From positions 124,001 to 188,000 of the forward strand of contig OZ287714.1 in the NCBI GenBank assembly GCA_965649825.1: a stretch of DNA of 64,000 nt, in the 5' to 3' direction. Of the stretch, positions 20,458 to 33,200 are shown in pieces. The notes beneath the pieces are model-generated. The model did not search any database. It was given only the letters and a program-made list of their open reading frames with translations, and was not told where the DNA came from. Position 1 is the stretch's first letter. Every line of letters begins with the position of its first letter. Source of the DNA: Penicillus capitatus (taxonomy: Eukaryota; Chlorophyta). Position numbers and translations under genes: made by a program.

Positions 20458-21227
20458 ATGGCGATGATGTATCGTATCGGAACCATGATTCGCGAGACGG
20501 GTCAGGCGCTGGAGCGTCTCGGCTGCCGTCTCGTTGGCGTCGACGCTTTTCAAGAAGACAGTACGTCGACGCCTCTCTCAATGGGCCTTCAATCGTTATG
20601 GATCTTCTGTGTGCAGTCCTGCGACACCGCTCCGTCATGAACATCGGATTTCTCAGGCCTATACTCAGCGACACGACATGGGTCGCCCCAAATGCCTCCG
20701 TGGTCGGAAACGCCACGATGGGCAACAGTACCTCTGTTTGGTATGGCGCTGTTATCAAAGGTCTCTAACTTCTCTCGCTCAATGGTCACACAAATGAGAA
20801 TGCAGGAGATGAATCGCCAGTCCACGTGGGCGACGGATCCAATATTCAAGACGGTGCAGTGGTAGGTGTGGGTCTGACCAGCACATCCGATAAGATGGCG
20901 ACCGTCATCGGGAAAAATGTGACAGTCGGTCACAAAGCAACCCTGAGCGGGTGCACCGTCGAGGACGGATGCTTGATTGGAATGGGTGCGATCGTGAGAC
21001 ATGGCGTTTTGATGGAACAGGGATCCATGGTCGCCGCTGCCGCCGTCGTGCCTGCCAATACCCGCATTCCTTCCAATCAGCTATGGGGTGGCAATCCTGC
21101 CAAGTACATGCGTCATTTGAAGAAAGAGGAGGCGGCGTTTCTGCCAGTTTCGGCTCAGAAATACATTGAATTGGCACAACAGCATGCATCTGTCACATCA
21201 GCTATGCAGAAGAAACTCGATGCATAG
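20458..21227 (+). CDS. Gamma-carbonic-anhydrase-like subunit of mitochondrial complex I
   Basis: Exons 20458-20560, 20617-20760 and 20806-21227 (introns 56 and 45 nt) give 222 residues of left-handed beta-helix protein. The start MAMMYRIGTMIRETGQALER and the continuation RHRSVMNIG match plant complex I gamma-CAs. The hexapeptide repeats include WVAPNASVVGNATMGNSTSV, VGDGSNIQDGAVV, VGHKATLSGCTVEDGCLIGM and the terminal WGGNPAKYMRHL. Only one of the three zinc-binding His is kept (VGHKA). The positions normally in LVHVAK and LHGC read AVVGVG and LSGC. The protein is therefore of the gamma-CAL type, structural rather than catalytic, forming part of the membrane-arm gamma-CA domain. Confidence 0.87.
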
Positions 21228-21304
21228 ATTGAACGGTTTGATGTCGACGATGTGCGTGAGACATCAGCAGAACCTTGTTATCTTGTGCACTTCTGTTGTT
21301 CCAT

Positions 21305-24300
21305 TTACGTCCGTATCTGCGTGCGGGAGCAGACCAATCCAGATGCATCTGCTCCTATCTTAGTCAGATTTCCCAGAGGACAGATGTCTCCTTCACGTTC
21401 GGGACAGAACCGTGCTCCGGTGTATGGACACTCCACGAACTTCTTGCCTCTGTAGATCGGCGTAAGGGTCAGACTGCAAATATCAAACGGATTCCGTGGA
21501 TCATAGTCGATCTTTGCTTCATCCTTCGGGTTCTTTTCGCACTGGGCCAGAACAGCACGCGCTTGCTGAGCCGACTGCAGACAGCAAATGGGCAAACCGT
21601 CCATTCAACCACAAGGGATCTCACCTTTGGACCTGGGTTCAACTCGATGAGCCTTCTGCAGAAGGTTGCACAGGAGGCAAAGTTCTTGAGCTTGAAGAAG
21701 ACATTCATGGCAGATCTCAGTCCCAGTACCAGATGCACGTTCTCCAATTTGCAGTGGGTGAAGTAAGCCGCCAGTTCAGCTGACCGTTTCAGGTCATCCT
21801 TACAGTCTTTCCTCGTGGTCTCGCAGCGAAGTGCGATGAGATACTCTCGCGCAATGCCGATGAGCTCTTTCACATCGTCCACTTCTTTTCGCGTTTCCAC
21901 AGAGAGCAGTGGAATCTGATGGAGCATAGTGGAGAAGGATACGACAGCATCATTGAATTTGCCAGCCGTCACCAATTTGTACCCTCGCTTCACTTCTTCC
22001 TCCAGCATCTCCAGCGTAAAGACGACGGCAGGTGCCACGGGGGCACTACTCTGTGCATCGCCATCCCAACTTCTGTCGATATAGGCAACAGATGAAGGTA
22101 ATGAACAGAGACCCGGTACAGCGAGCTGCGCTCCACGATGCAGTTGAATCATGAATGGCTTCAGAGGTGCGAAGTTCGTGATGCCAAGCTGACGGTTAAG
22201 CAATCTCATGGCTGTGTCAAAGTCACCAGCGCAGCACAGTTCAGCTGCCAAGGAGGATTTCTGGCTCCACTTGGCTGGAACGGACTGGCCAGGCGTCGGT
22301 GCCACAAATGCCAGAGATGCAGACGATTCTGCAGCCATGGACGGCACACTGGGCAATTCCAGATCCTAAAGGCGAGACAAGAGGAAGGAAACGAACTTTA
22401 GTGCAGGAGCCAAACCTCCATGTCCCAGCCGCCATCTTCGTCCTCGTCCTCCACGTCGTTCTCCGGCAGACCCGTTTCGTCCAAGTCATCTTCGCCCCAA
22501 GCGCCGCCAGCTTCAATCTCCTCCATGGCTTCATTGATCTCTTCGATCCGTGCCTGCTGCTTCGAATCCGGTTTCGGAATGGCACTGTCGAAGAATCCTT
22601 TGCTGACAGTGAGCAGTGGCCAATTGGCTTCTCTCATGATGGGAATCGGAGGAAAGAGCAGTCCTTCTTCCCGTTCGTCCATTTCTGGCTCTTCAGCCAA
22701 ATCTTGTCTCAATCTTTCAGCCTCCTCCGTCAGACCGTGTGTCTTTGCCGTCAGGTATGCCAACGGCAATTGTCCGGAATCCTCAAGGATTTTGACACGC
22801 TCTCTGACATCGCCGACGTACAGAGCCGTCTGAAACCGTCCCATCGCATCATCATACATCTCATAGATCTTCAACATCTTGGACAGACGTTCGACGTTCC
22901 CTGTGATGAGATAGAGAAAACAAAGCCGTTCAAAGTTCTTCGTCTTCTGATAGGAAAACTCCACGATTTGATGATTGCCTTGTTTCAGCGCTTCGAGTCC
23001 CAGACGATACCAAGTATCCTTGTCGTCCAATTCTTGAGCCGATTGCAACGCCACCTGCAACAGACGTCCACAGGCGATATGGAACCAGGCATTCGAACTT
23101 CGATGTTGCCGCATTCGATGGCCAGATTGAATCGCAGGCGTTGATCCTTGACAAAGTGCAGCGCCACTTCTGGAAATCCTTTTTCTTGCAGGTAGGCAAT
23201 GATGGCTTGACCACAGAGCTCCTGCTCTCGAATCATGTGCATGACGCGATCGTATTCTCCCTGAACCAGTGCCAATTTGAAGAGGTATTCTGAACTGTCG
23301 ATCTCGACTCTCTTTGTCCGGCCTTCCCTGTCCAGGCAAAAAACAACATTCCCCGAGACTTTGGTCACGTAAACGCAGTCTTCTAGTGTCTTGATGATGC
23401 CGTTGTCGCCATTTGGCAGACAGTACTTAAGGTGATTGTGTGTTGTGTAGATCAAGACATCGTTGGCATCGAAAGCAGCACTCTTGACGCGCATCGCTTC
23501 GTGCACCGTGCATGAATTCAGTAGCTTCTTGTCGGACAAGGTAACGGCATGTTTGCTCAACAATGCCACCTTCGTCATGGCTTCATTCCAGACAACATAC
23601 TTGATCGTCGACACACTCAACTCAGCAGATGTCGATCTCTGCTGGACATCGAAGAGCATCATTTTGTCTTCGGAGTGCACCAGTAGCGATCCGGTACCCG
23701 CGTAGAAGATCGCAGTGGTGATGCTGCATGGAGAAGCAACCTTCTTGGTGATCTCGTTCTGTAGATTGCGAATCTGAATCTGGTTGTATGTCTTGTCCAG
23801 GACAGCGAAGCGATTACGGGCAATAAATACAGCCGAAGCTCCCAGTCCTGTCTTGGGGTCCTTGACGCATATCGCCCCGTTGGATGCAGACCCATCAAAG
23901 GAACACTTACTGGAGACGTCTCTCCACGGCTCATGTCTTTGGGCAACTGATAGAGCTCGAAAGAACCGCCATCTGCATCGCCCGTCAGCAAAATCGCATG
24001 CTCTGCTGGATTGTAAGACAGGGCACGGTAAGAAGAGCCAGCACCCAGTGTGCCTGGACGACGGATGGAGATGATAGGATTGTCCTTTTGGGTCTTGAAC
24101 TCATAGCACCGGACATATCTATCCTTGATGTAGTAGAGTGTATCGCGGTAGGCAACACATGGCAGACGCTCTCTCTCCAATTTGAAAACAATCATACCAC
24201 TGCACACAACATCTGCAGTGCCGATTGAGAAGGGGAATCCGTCCATCACCTGTCGTGTCCTGCCGCCAGTAGATTCTGTTCTGGATGCGCCGCCAAGACC

Positions 24301-25417
24301 CAGAAACGATCGTGCTCTCTACGGAACGTCTGCAAACACGATCGTTTCGACACATCCCATACGCGAATGGTTTTGTCCTCGGAGTCCGAAATAATCAAGT
24401 CCTGAACGCCGACACTCTTCTAGAGTGAGAGTGAAAAGAGTGAGATACCTGTTTGGCATGGAAAATCACACAGGACACGTTATTCACATGGCCACGAAAG
24501 GTATCGACTTCCCATGCCTTACTCTCTGCAACACACAGCTATGATCCGTAGCAGCAATGCATGACGATGTCCTCTGCATTCCCACCGTTGTATCTCCACA
24601 ACTTGACCTGACGGTCGTCTGCTCCAGAGATAATGAGAGGAAGGTGTGGATGGAAGGCCACCCAGTTCACGCCTCGATCGTGTCCTTCCATCACGTGCTT
24701 CACATTGGTGTCTCCCCCTCCGAAGAGATCTCCCCCAATGTTCTGTGGGAGCTTCAAGATGTCATCCTCTCCAGCGTTGGAACCGGACCCGGGTGTGTAG
24801 GACTTCTTGCGTAGGGCACTGATGTCCCATACTCTCACAGTCTGGTCCAAAGATGCAGACACGACGAGATCGTCTTTCATGTGAAACTGGGCACACATGA
24901 CGTAGTGATTGTGCCCTGTCAGCACTGAAACGCAGGATCTGGATTGCCAGTTCCAGATTCGGATCGTCTGGTCATCGCTGGCACTCACAATCCATGGATT
25001 CTCATCATGAAACTGGACAGTGCGAATATAATCCAAATGTCCATGCAGTGTAAACAGACAGCGTCGCAACTTGTAATTCCAGACTTTGACTTTGTAATCG
25101 TCTCCACCCGAAACGAACAGAGGCTGCGATTTGTGAAAATGTACACCACGGACAGGTCCCTCGTGCTCTTCAAAACGATCGATAGTCGTGCCCACGCGAT
25201 AGTCCCATAACTAGATAACATGTGTCCGCAGCTATGGCTTCGTAGGGAGAGCGTACCTGGATGACGCCACTATGCAGCGACGCCAGAACCCATGGTCTAC
25301 AGAGACAAAACCGTATGAGGTGGGTGCATGCGTCATGCTGTCAAATGTGCTGTGCCTTTTGGGATGGAAAGCGAGACCCTTGACGCGGTTGCTCTTGGTT
25401 TCGAATTTCGTTAACAT
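21305..25417 (-). CDS. COPA: Coatomer subunit alpha (COPI)
   Basis: This is the scaffold subunit of the COPI coat for Golgi-to-ER traffic. It starts with [20 protein letters not shown], the invariant alpha-COP N terminus. WD40 repeats follow ([60 protein letters not shown]). The N-terminal propeller binds KKxx retrieval signals. A second propeller and the alpha-solenoid ([27 protein letters not shown]) lead to an acidic linker ([10 protein letters not shown]). The C-terminal domain ends with [22 protein letters not shown] and [10 protein letters not shown], which contact epsilon-COP. At least six short introns interrupt the gene. The DUF4864 gene ends only 74 bp upstream on the same strand. 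Confidence 0.93.
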
Positions 25418-25491
25418 AGCGTCGCTGCGCTGAGACAGATGTCCTTGACGGCGATTGAACGAAATGGCTGATGATAATGATGATTCGATGT

Positions 25492-26013
25492 TTATTCATC
25501 GGAGGAGGGACGTCGCAAAATGACTTTGGTCATCCAACAGCCTTTCTTGATGCCAGTGGCCTTGAGGCAGAGAAGAAAAGCGAAGGGACCACAAGGATCG
25601 CCCTGACGATTCTCAACAGTCACTTCAATGCGTTTCAGCTCGGTATCGTAATCTGTGGACTGGGCCACGGAGAATGCTCGGCATCCGACAAGATCGGAGA
25701 ACGTGTTCAGAAATGCTCCTGGAAAAGAGTGACCATGAATGAGAGAGCATGCATCGATGGAGTGGTCCGATACCTAGAAAGTGATCAAAGTGATAAAGAT
25801 CTTTGGAGTAGCCAAAGTATCTCGATCTTTCCATTTCGCCCACATCTGCTGCAAACTCATACATTGTCTGGATGCCATGATTCATCCTCAAATCACACTC
25901 CCAGTCACTCTTTTTTGTCAAACGACGGTCCTGTACCACGGCGCGTCATTCTGTTGTATGGCTGACATCTGAATACGCACGACCTCTTCCGGAGAGAATT
26001 CTGTGGATGGCAT
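25492..26013 (-). CDS. DUF4864-family protein
   Basis: Three exons read from ATG 26013. The first ends at DAPW, after a frame starting MPSTEFSPEEVVRIQMSAIQ. The second carries NHGIQTMYEFAADVGEMERS and YFGYSKDLYHFDHF. The third starts at the GAFLNTFSDLVGCRAFSVAQ stretch and ends with ATGIKKGCWMTKVILR. The pattern of a short helical start, an HGI..MY.FA core and a GCWMT ending matches the plant and bacterial DUF4864 family, whose biochemical role is not established as far as I know. Both introns are near 50 nt. A longer form joined to the upstream exons cannot be excluded. Confidence 0.65.
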
Positions 26014-26015
26014 GA

Positions 26016-26439
26016 TCTAGGCACATTGATTCCAGTGATTGTCGCTTTTACAGCACGATCTGGTGCTCTGCAGTGCAAGGGAGGAGTTCTCACATGAGGA
26101 TTCGGAACGTTCTGTGGATTCCAGGACGGTACATTCCTGGAAAGAGGCACTTCCCTCGGTCTCCTGCATAGAGACATAATCGATTATGGCACGCCTTCAC
26201 TATTTGCCTTCTCTGAATACGGGTACCTGTTTGAAAAGGTCTTGGTGATGTGACTGGAGCTGTGTCCCCGAGATCGCACCCATTTCTGCCATGACGAAGC
26301 AACTTCGACGCAGCAGTGATGATCCGAGATGACCTGCGGATGGATCCGTGGTGATCGAGCGGTTACGATTCGTGCTCCTCGATCGAAGGCGGGTCTTGCG
26401 ATGGGAGCGCAGAAGAGGCGTTGCATTCTCGTTGACCAT
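26016..26439 (-). CDS. Small hypothetical protein upstream of DUF4864 gene
   Basis: An ORF starting MVNENATPLLRSHRK can be extended across two short GT-AG introns (ending CATGGCAG and CTATGCAG) through MGAISGTQLQSHHQDLFKQ to a Cys/Ser-rich end. The stop codon lies directly before the DUF4864 start codon. No family is recognised. It could instead be 5' exons of the DUF4864 gene with a splice I could not place. Confidence 0.35.
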
Positions 26440-26773
26440 CTGTCACATCACATCTGCCACATCGGCAGTCGAATGAGGGCTGGATTACAATCACAACATT
26501 GTTCGACGCAAAAGCCAAAGCGCAACTGCGTTTCTTTATCCGTATCAACACTTTACGTCGTGCGTGTGCTTAAAAAGAGTTTTCTGTCACTCTGATCTCC
26601 TGTTGCTCTTTCGAAGGTGACTTCTCTCCATCCGACGCCTTGACGTATCGCCTCGGTCTTCGAATACATATTGTCCGAGTGCGCGTCGATTCGCGGGTTG
26701 CGTCGTTTTCGATGAGCGTTTTGAGAACGTGCTTTTGTCACAGGCCTGCTGTTTGTGCGTTCGTTCGTTGAAA

Positions 26774-27602
26774 ATGAGCAGTTTCTTTAAGAAGGTATGG
26801 GGCACGTCCAGCGCTTCGGCCGACAAGAGAGGCGGACGCAAAGCTGCCAGCACCTCTATGACCATCGAGTCTATCGAAGCCTTGACACAGAAAGAAGAAC
26901 ATCTGGAAAAAAGAAGACAGTTGATTGAGCAGCGAATTGCGAGAGAACTGGAAAACGCACTAAACTACAATAAGCAGAACAAAAAGAACCAAGCCCTTAT
27001 GTGCTTAAAGAAGAAGAAGATGTACGAGAAGAATGTATTATCCATCACACATTTCACCCTTCTCACTCTTTTTTATGGTACGTGAATGACAGATGGAGGA
27101 TCTGGGGAATTTAATCATGAAAGTCAATGAGCAGAAGATGGTGTTGGAGAACGCTCAGACAATGGCTGAGACACTGAAGGCGCTTGGAAACGCCACAAAA
27201 GCGTCGAAATCTGCTCTTAAGGATAACCAGATTGAAGATGTGGACAAGTTGATGGACGACATTGCGGCAGAGACAGACACTATGCGCGAAATCAATGACC
27301 GGATTTCGGAACCGGCATCCTTCATGGCAGAGTACGATGATGACGAGCTCCTCAATGAACTGAACGAGTTGGATGCCGAAATGCTGGACGAGGAGCTGCT
27401 GGCGCCCAATGCTCTGCCTACTGTACCTGATGAAGGTGTGATGTCAACCCAAACAGATTTTTATACCGTCTCACTCTTTGTTGTGGTATTAGTGGAAGAA
27501 TTGCCATCTGTCCCGGCGAAGACGGTGCAGCCTGCCAAGGCAGAAAAGCCTCAGACAAGCGAAGAGCAAGAACTGGCAGCCTTGGCTGCTGAGCTCGCTT
27601 AG
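26774..27602 (+). CDS. SNF7: Snf7/CHMP4 ESCRT-III subunit
   Basis: This is the main polymer-forming ESCRT-III subunit for endosomal sorting and membrane scission. Exons are 26774-27034, 27093-27435 and 27493-27602. The N-terminal amphipathic start (MSSFFKKVWG), the basic helices (KREE-like EEHLEKRRQLIEQRI; LKKKKMYEKN), the M-D-D core (KALGNATKASKSALKD; VDKLMDDIAAETD) and the acidic C terminus are typical. The first intron is 58 nt. The second (57 nt) is a multiple of three and stop-free, so the protein stays in frame if it is retained. Both introns contain the sequence TCTCACTCTTT. The length of about 235 residues is normal for the family. Confidence 0.93.
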
Positions 27603-28509
27603 AGATCGATTCTTGTATCGACTCTGGAGGAACGGATTCTTTCATTGGATAACGGTTGCGGTGACAGTGGTGGATGATCATGTGTTACTAACTGTTAGCA
27701 CACCAAAGAGCCATCTCACTGATACGTAAAGAAGCCTACGATCGTTGTGTAGTATTTAATGTGGCGCTGTTTCTTCTCGAGCACAGATGAGGAAGCTGTG
27801 TTGCACACGATTCTCTGCCAAACGCGCCTTGTCTGGCTCACTCACACCTGTCGCATCTGATTCTCTTTATTCGGTGTGGACGTGGGCGGCCAGCCACGAC
27901 GATGGTCATGTAGTAGACGCGTTCTTGCACGAGCAGCTTGTTTCGTCTGTCTGCCAATTGGTGACGCGGCATCGTCTCTCTCTTCGGGGCGACCGCTATC
28001 TCTGTCCTCTCCTCAGTACAGGATGCGGAGAAGATGGATATTTCTCCGTTGCTAACTGACGAACGATCGATATTGCGTTCAGCTACACAGAAAGATCTGA
28101 AGGTTTCTCTGCAAAAGGACATGAGTATCAATTCATCCTGAGTTCCAACATGTCAACTGTCTCTCCCAACCTTTTCTCCTATCTACCGCATCTTACTCAG
28201 AAGGCAGAACATCGCACAGAGTCCATCAGTCCTGCTTCCCTGACATTTCGTCGATCTCCTACAGTCTGCTATGTGAACTCTGATGTGACTCCTCCTCCTC
28301 TCTATATACAGTCGCGGATTGGGCAGTCTCTGAGGCTGTTGCTGTTGTCGATCAGACAGACATCGTTGCCAGATCCATCCATCCAGCAATACAGCTATCA
28401 TCCATTCAGTTGTGCAGCTATTACAGAGTTCGATAAGAAAAATAGATGCGTCCGCCGACCTGCTTCCAAAAAGTAGAAACAAGTGTATACTGTGAGCCGA
28501 TGACAGATC
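27603..28509. other. Unresolved stretch, possibly a small multi-exon gene
   Basis: No family is recognised on either strand. On the plus strand an open start at about 27759 (MWRCFFSSTDEEAVLHTILC) and a downstream open piece ending near 28140 (KMDISPLLTDERSILRSATQ) look protein-like and could be spliced through intermediate exons, but I could not build a consistent model. The plus-strand ORF at 28150-28476 has no supporting features. Confidence 0.25.
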
Positions 28510-29279
28510 TCAGTCCTTCTTTGTGCCAAATCGCTCTGCCCTGCGTCTCTTTTTCTCTTCTTCTGTCGCAGATGATGCGGTAACGATGTGTGACAGATCA
28601 ATGGTGCCTTTATCGTTCTTTGCACTATCGCCGCCTGATGTCAAGGACTCAGCAAATCTCTTGGTCCTCTGTTCCTTCTTTGTCGTTTCACTGTCGGAAA
28701 ATTTCAAAGCAAAACGCTCCGTTCGTGATTTCAGCTTCTTTGCCTCGCGCTCTGTCACATCCACCTGCATACATATCAAACGTCACATCCGTCTATATTG
28801 TGAGAAGAGGGGCTCTGACAATTCCAAAACGCTCAGCTCGGCGTTTCTTCTTTGCCTCTTCATCTGCTTTCATCGATGCTGCATCTGTTCTAGGGATATT
28901 GTAAACGATAGGCGTATGTTTGGGTTTGATCTCTCCATCCTCTTCCGTCACTGTCGCCTTTCCTTTTGTCTCTTTATCTTCTTCGGCAGGCGACTGCATT
29001 TCAGCGGCTGCCTCTTTATTATCTACGATTATGTCCTCGGCCTTGTCTTTGTCAGTCAAACTCGGCGTCTCCGGGGACCCAGGACTTTCTTTTTCGATAA
29101 TATCGGTGAGTCGCCGAATCAAATGGGCTTTGCTGCCTGATTGATCCACTCCACGCTTCTTCAACTCCTCCTTTATCTCCTAAAAAGGCGGCGCGTCGAC
29201 TATCGAGAGTGTGTACCCGTCTGGATACCGTGACTTTGAGCCTTTTGACTTGCTCGCTCGTGAGACGTGTCGTCGACAT
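28510..29279 (-). CDS. SARNP: SAP-domain mRNP factor (SARNP/CIP29/MOS11/Tho1)
   Basis: This is a nuclear protein of mRNA export complexes. Exon 1 (from ATG 29279) encodes MSTTRLTSEQVKRLK. Exon 2 continues the SAP fold with EIKEELKKRGVDQSGSKAHL and IRRLTDII, then an acidic middle. The family signature, repeated KRRAERFG boxes, occurs as AKKKRRAERFGI at the end of exon 2 and as KLKSRTERF, RTKRFAESL and KKRRRAERFGTKKD in exon 3. Introns of about 60 nt separate the exons. It is divergent from the bS21m gene with 166 bp between starts, so the two probably share a promoter region. Confidence 0.87.
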
Positions 29280-29445
29280 GGTGCTGCTGCCTGCAAACAA
29301 AACACAAAACCTTCGAAAAACGGAGTCACCTGCAATCACGCATGTATCAGGGATGCGCGAACACGACAGCCAATGCCGCTCAAATAGATGACAACTCATC
29401 ATCTTCACAGACATTTCCTATCTATCTGCTTTCCACCTCACGGCG

Positions 29446-30011
29446 ATGCTTGGTCGCTGTCTCTATTTGCGGTCGCTTCGGCGCTGCGGACCGTGTTGGA
29501 CGACGTGGCGAGGGATGTCTGAGGAGGGAAACGACGATTCGGCGCCGCCACTGCCTCAAGTCACAAATGCCCCGACGGGCGTCGACGCCACGACGATCTA
29601 CGGAGACCAGTACGCAACGGAGGAGTACCAAGCTCGCCAAATCGAACGACGCGTTGTGATGGCCGTCGACATCATGGAGCGCGGTCGAGTTGAACAGGCC
29701 TATGCTTCACTACGCCGCAGGTGTCGTCTCCCCCCTTACGCGCTTAGGATATCGTAGCGGCCGAGTCCAGATTTCGCGATGAGGGATTCGATCGCATCAT
29801 TCGGCAGAAACGCCGTCTGCGTCCATGTCTCGTACAGCGTCAGAGAAAACGTGATGCTGAGTATCGTCAGTACAAGAAGGAAGTGGCTGAACGGATGAAG
29901 TGGATAGAGCGCTTTCGTGGAAGGTCGTCATCGAATTGGCCTATGACGTGCATCCGAGCACCTGTTGCGTGGTTTCAGGGGTTTCTAAGGGCGATGGTGG
30001 TTGTGATGTGA
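29446..30011 (+). CDS. MRPS21: Mitochondrial ribosomal protein bS21m
   Basis: This is a small-subunit mitoribosomal protein. Exons are 29446-29720 and 29771-30011, with a 50-nt intron. The N terminus (MLGRCLYLRSLRRCGPCW) is Arg-rich and Cys-containing, as expected of a mitochondrial targeting peptide. The S21 core runs RRVVMAVDIMERGRVEQAYA, SLRRRFRDEGFDRIIRQKRR and PCLVQRQRKRDAEYRQYKKE, matching human MRPS21 over its whole length. About 35 extra residues at the C terminus are hydrophobic and unusual. A missed 3' splice could explain them. Confidence 0.85.
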
Positions 30012-30227
30012 CGTTTGATGGATGGTAATGACGTGTGGATAGTGTAGGGATTTTAATTGTCGGCGTCCCGCTGAACTTCGTCTTACCGCTAAATCACCAG
30101 CACTGCTTGCTTCCTTTAACAACAACGCTGGAAATCGCCGAGAGTCGTTTTCCGTATCGTCCGTCTCTTGTTTTCTTTGCTTCGCTGCCTTCGGCGCATA
30201 AAGCTCACATTCGAACCGCCGTTCTAA

Positions 30228-33200
30228 ATGGGCGACTCCGCGGCGTCTGTCCATGCCGTCGGGAGCAAAGTATGGGTTCCCGATAAGAAGGAGGCGTGGC
30301 TCAAGGCGGAAGTCATCGCACTGGATGGTGATTTTGTCAAAGTACGAACAGAGCTTGACGATGAGCGGCGCGTGAAACAAGATGAGTGCCCGCGGCAAAA
30401 CCTCGAGTCACGTCCGGAAGAGGTCTGTGTGCTTCTGTCGACTGTCTCGTGTTGACGAAATCGAACCAGGACATGACCAAGCTACCCTATTTGAACGAGC
30501 CTGCGGTGTTATGGAACCTGAAGGCACGATACGGAGTCGATGATATCTACACGTATACAGGGAGCATTCTCATTGCCATTAATCCTTTTGCCGGGCTGAA
30601 TCATCTCTACGGGAAGCACATGATGGAACAGTATCGGGGTGTTGAGCTGGGAGAGCTGTCGCCACACGTTTACGCAGTGGCAGACGAAGCATACCGACTG
30701 ATGATGAAAGAAAAGAAATCTCAATCTGTATTGGTAAGGGAATTGAGAGAGTAAAAGAGTGAGAAGAGTGAGAATGGTATGACAGGTGAGTGGCGAATCC
30801 GGAGCTGGAAAGACAGAAACGAGCAAGCTTTTGATGAGATACCTGGCATTCATGGGCGGATTTGACCAGTCTGAGGCGGAGGCCGGTACACGGAGTGTCG
30901 AACAACAAGTGATGGGTCCCTGTGTGTGCGCACGTGCGTGACCAAGCAACGGGGTGTGTAGATTCTGGAGTCCAACCCACTTTTGGAGACGTTTGGCAAT
31001 GCCAAGACTGTCCGAAATAATAACTCATCACGTTTTGGTAAGTTTGTGGAACTGCAATTTGACAAGGACGGACGTATTTGTGGGGCGGCCATTCGTACGT
31101 ACCTATTGGAGCGATCCAGGGTGGTTACGGTTAATGACCCCGAGAGAAACTATCACATTTTTTATCAACTCTGTGATGGAGCCTCTCCAAAAGAACAGAA
31201 AGACTTCTACCTGCGTCCGGCTAAAGAATTTCGTTACCTGAATCAGAGCACGTGCTATGAGCTCAATGGAGTCGACAATGCACGCGATTATCAGGTAGGC
31301 AAGCAATGGTAAATGCATGAGTAAGACCGTTGTGTGAGATCTGTCGTGTGTATGTAGCGTACACGCCAAGCCATGAGTCTTGTCGGGATTAGTGAAGAAG
31401 ACCAGAATTCTATATCGCGTACTGTCGCGGCAGTACTGCATCTAGGCAACGTTATTTTCACTGAAAGTATGAGACACAGTTCTTCAGTGAGGTAGATGTT
31501 TGAAACTGTGGTCCTGTAGTGAACGATCCTGATGCATCAACGCTCTCTGGAGACGACGCTGCCATGCATTTGGCTGCAGCTGCAGAGCTTCTGGGTGTAT
31601 CTGCAGACAGCCTAAAACATTCGCTGACGACACGAACACGTCATACGAGAGACGGTCCCATTGTCAGTCCTATCAATGTCAAGGCAGCGTCCGATAGCAG
31701 AGACTCTTTAGCAAAAACCATCTACTCGCGCATGTTTGACTGGTTAGTGCAGACAGTGAACACATCCATCGGTCAAGATCCAAATGCTTTCGCTGTTGTT
31801 GGTGTTTTGGATATCTATGGCTTCGAGTGCTTCAAAGAGAATGACTTTGAGCAATTCTGTATCAATCTTGCCAATGAGAAACTGCAGCAGCATTTCAATC
31901 AGCACGTTTTCAAGATGGAACAGGCAGAGTACGAGAGGGAGAAGATCGACTGGAGCTACATTAAATTCGTGGACAACCAAGACGTCTTAGACTTGATCGA
32001 AAAGAAACCGTTCGGCATCATCGACCTCCTCGATGAAACCTGCCGTTTCCAAAACGTCACATCTGGTTTTGTCACCGCTGTACTTAAGTGCGTTTTTGGT
32101 TTAGGCAACCCATGAAGATCTAGCTCTGAAGTTCTATAACACTGACCAAATCAAGACCCATAAGAGATTCCAGAAACCACGTCGATCGAATACGGCATTC
32201 ACGATTGAGCACTATGCGGGACAAGTGACGTATCAGACGGACAATTTTCTACAGAAGAATCGAGATTATGTGGTCGCCGAGCATCAAGACATGCTGGGCA
32301 ATTCGGAGCATTCCTTCATTCGTCTTCTCTTTCCTCCGGATCCTGTGGAGGAAGCGCCGAAGGGCGGCAGAGGTGGACCAATGAAGGCAGCATTCAAGTT
32401 CTCGTCTGTCGGCTCACAGTTTAAGAAGCAGCTCTCGGAATTGATGACGTCGTTGCACACCATGTCCCCACACTACATCCGCTGCATCAAGCCGAATTCC
32501 TTGAACAAGCCACTGCTCTTTGAGAATGCCTATAACCTGCATCAGCTGCGATGTGGTGGTGTCCTGGAAGCAATCCGTATCAGCTGTGCGGGATATCCCT
32601 CGAAGCGCCTCTACGAAGACTTCGTGGATCACTTCTGGATGTTGTCACCTGGCGAATTCCACTCCGGAATGGAAGAGAAGGAGCTCAGCCGAATGATTCT
32701 GGAGAAGGCCGCTTTGAAGGATTATCAGTTGGGATTGACCAAGGTGTTCTTGCGCTCGGGTCAACTGGCTGTATTGGATAAAGTCCGAACAGAAATGTTG
32801 AACAAGGGATCGACGACCATTCAGAAGAATATCCGTGCATGGTTGCAGAGAAGAAAATACTTCCGGACACTCAGAGCCACATTGGTGATCCAATCCTTCA
32901 TCCGTGGCTACTTTGCACGTCGCAAGGCTCGCAATTTGCGCGTGTTCCGTGCAGCTATTGTCCTGCAGAAGTGCTTCAGGCGTTTCAAAGCTCAAATCCG
33001 ATTCCGTAAGACGGTGTGGAGTGTTATCCGTGTTCAATCTGCTTGGAAAGGATTCAAAGCACGAGGCCTTGCCAAAGATCTACGCAAGCAGAAGGCGGCC
33101 ACGACAATCCAGACATACTTCAGGATGCACAGAGAGAAGGACCACTTTAACAAGGTTCGAAATGCTGTCATCGCTGTGCAGAGTCATTGGAGAGGTCTGG

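Noticed and set aside
28150-28476. 108-codon plus-strand ORF
   Set aside because: It is Ser/Pro/Thr-rich without motifs, and its 3' end runs up to the SARNP 3' end. It looks fortuitous.
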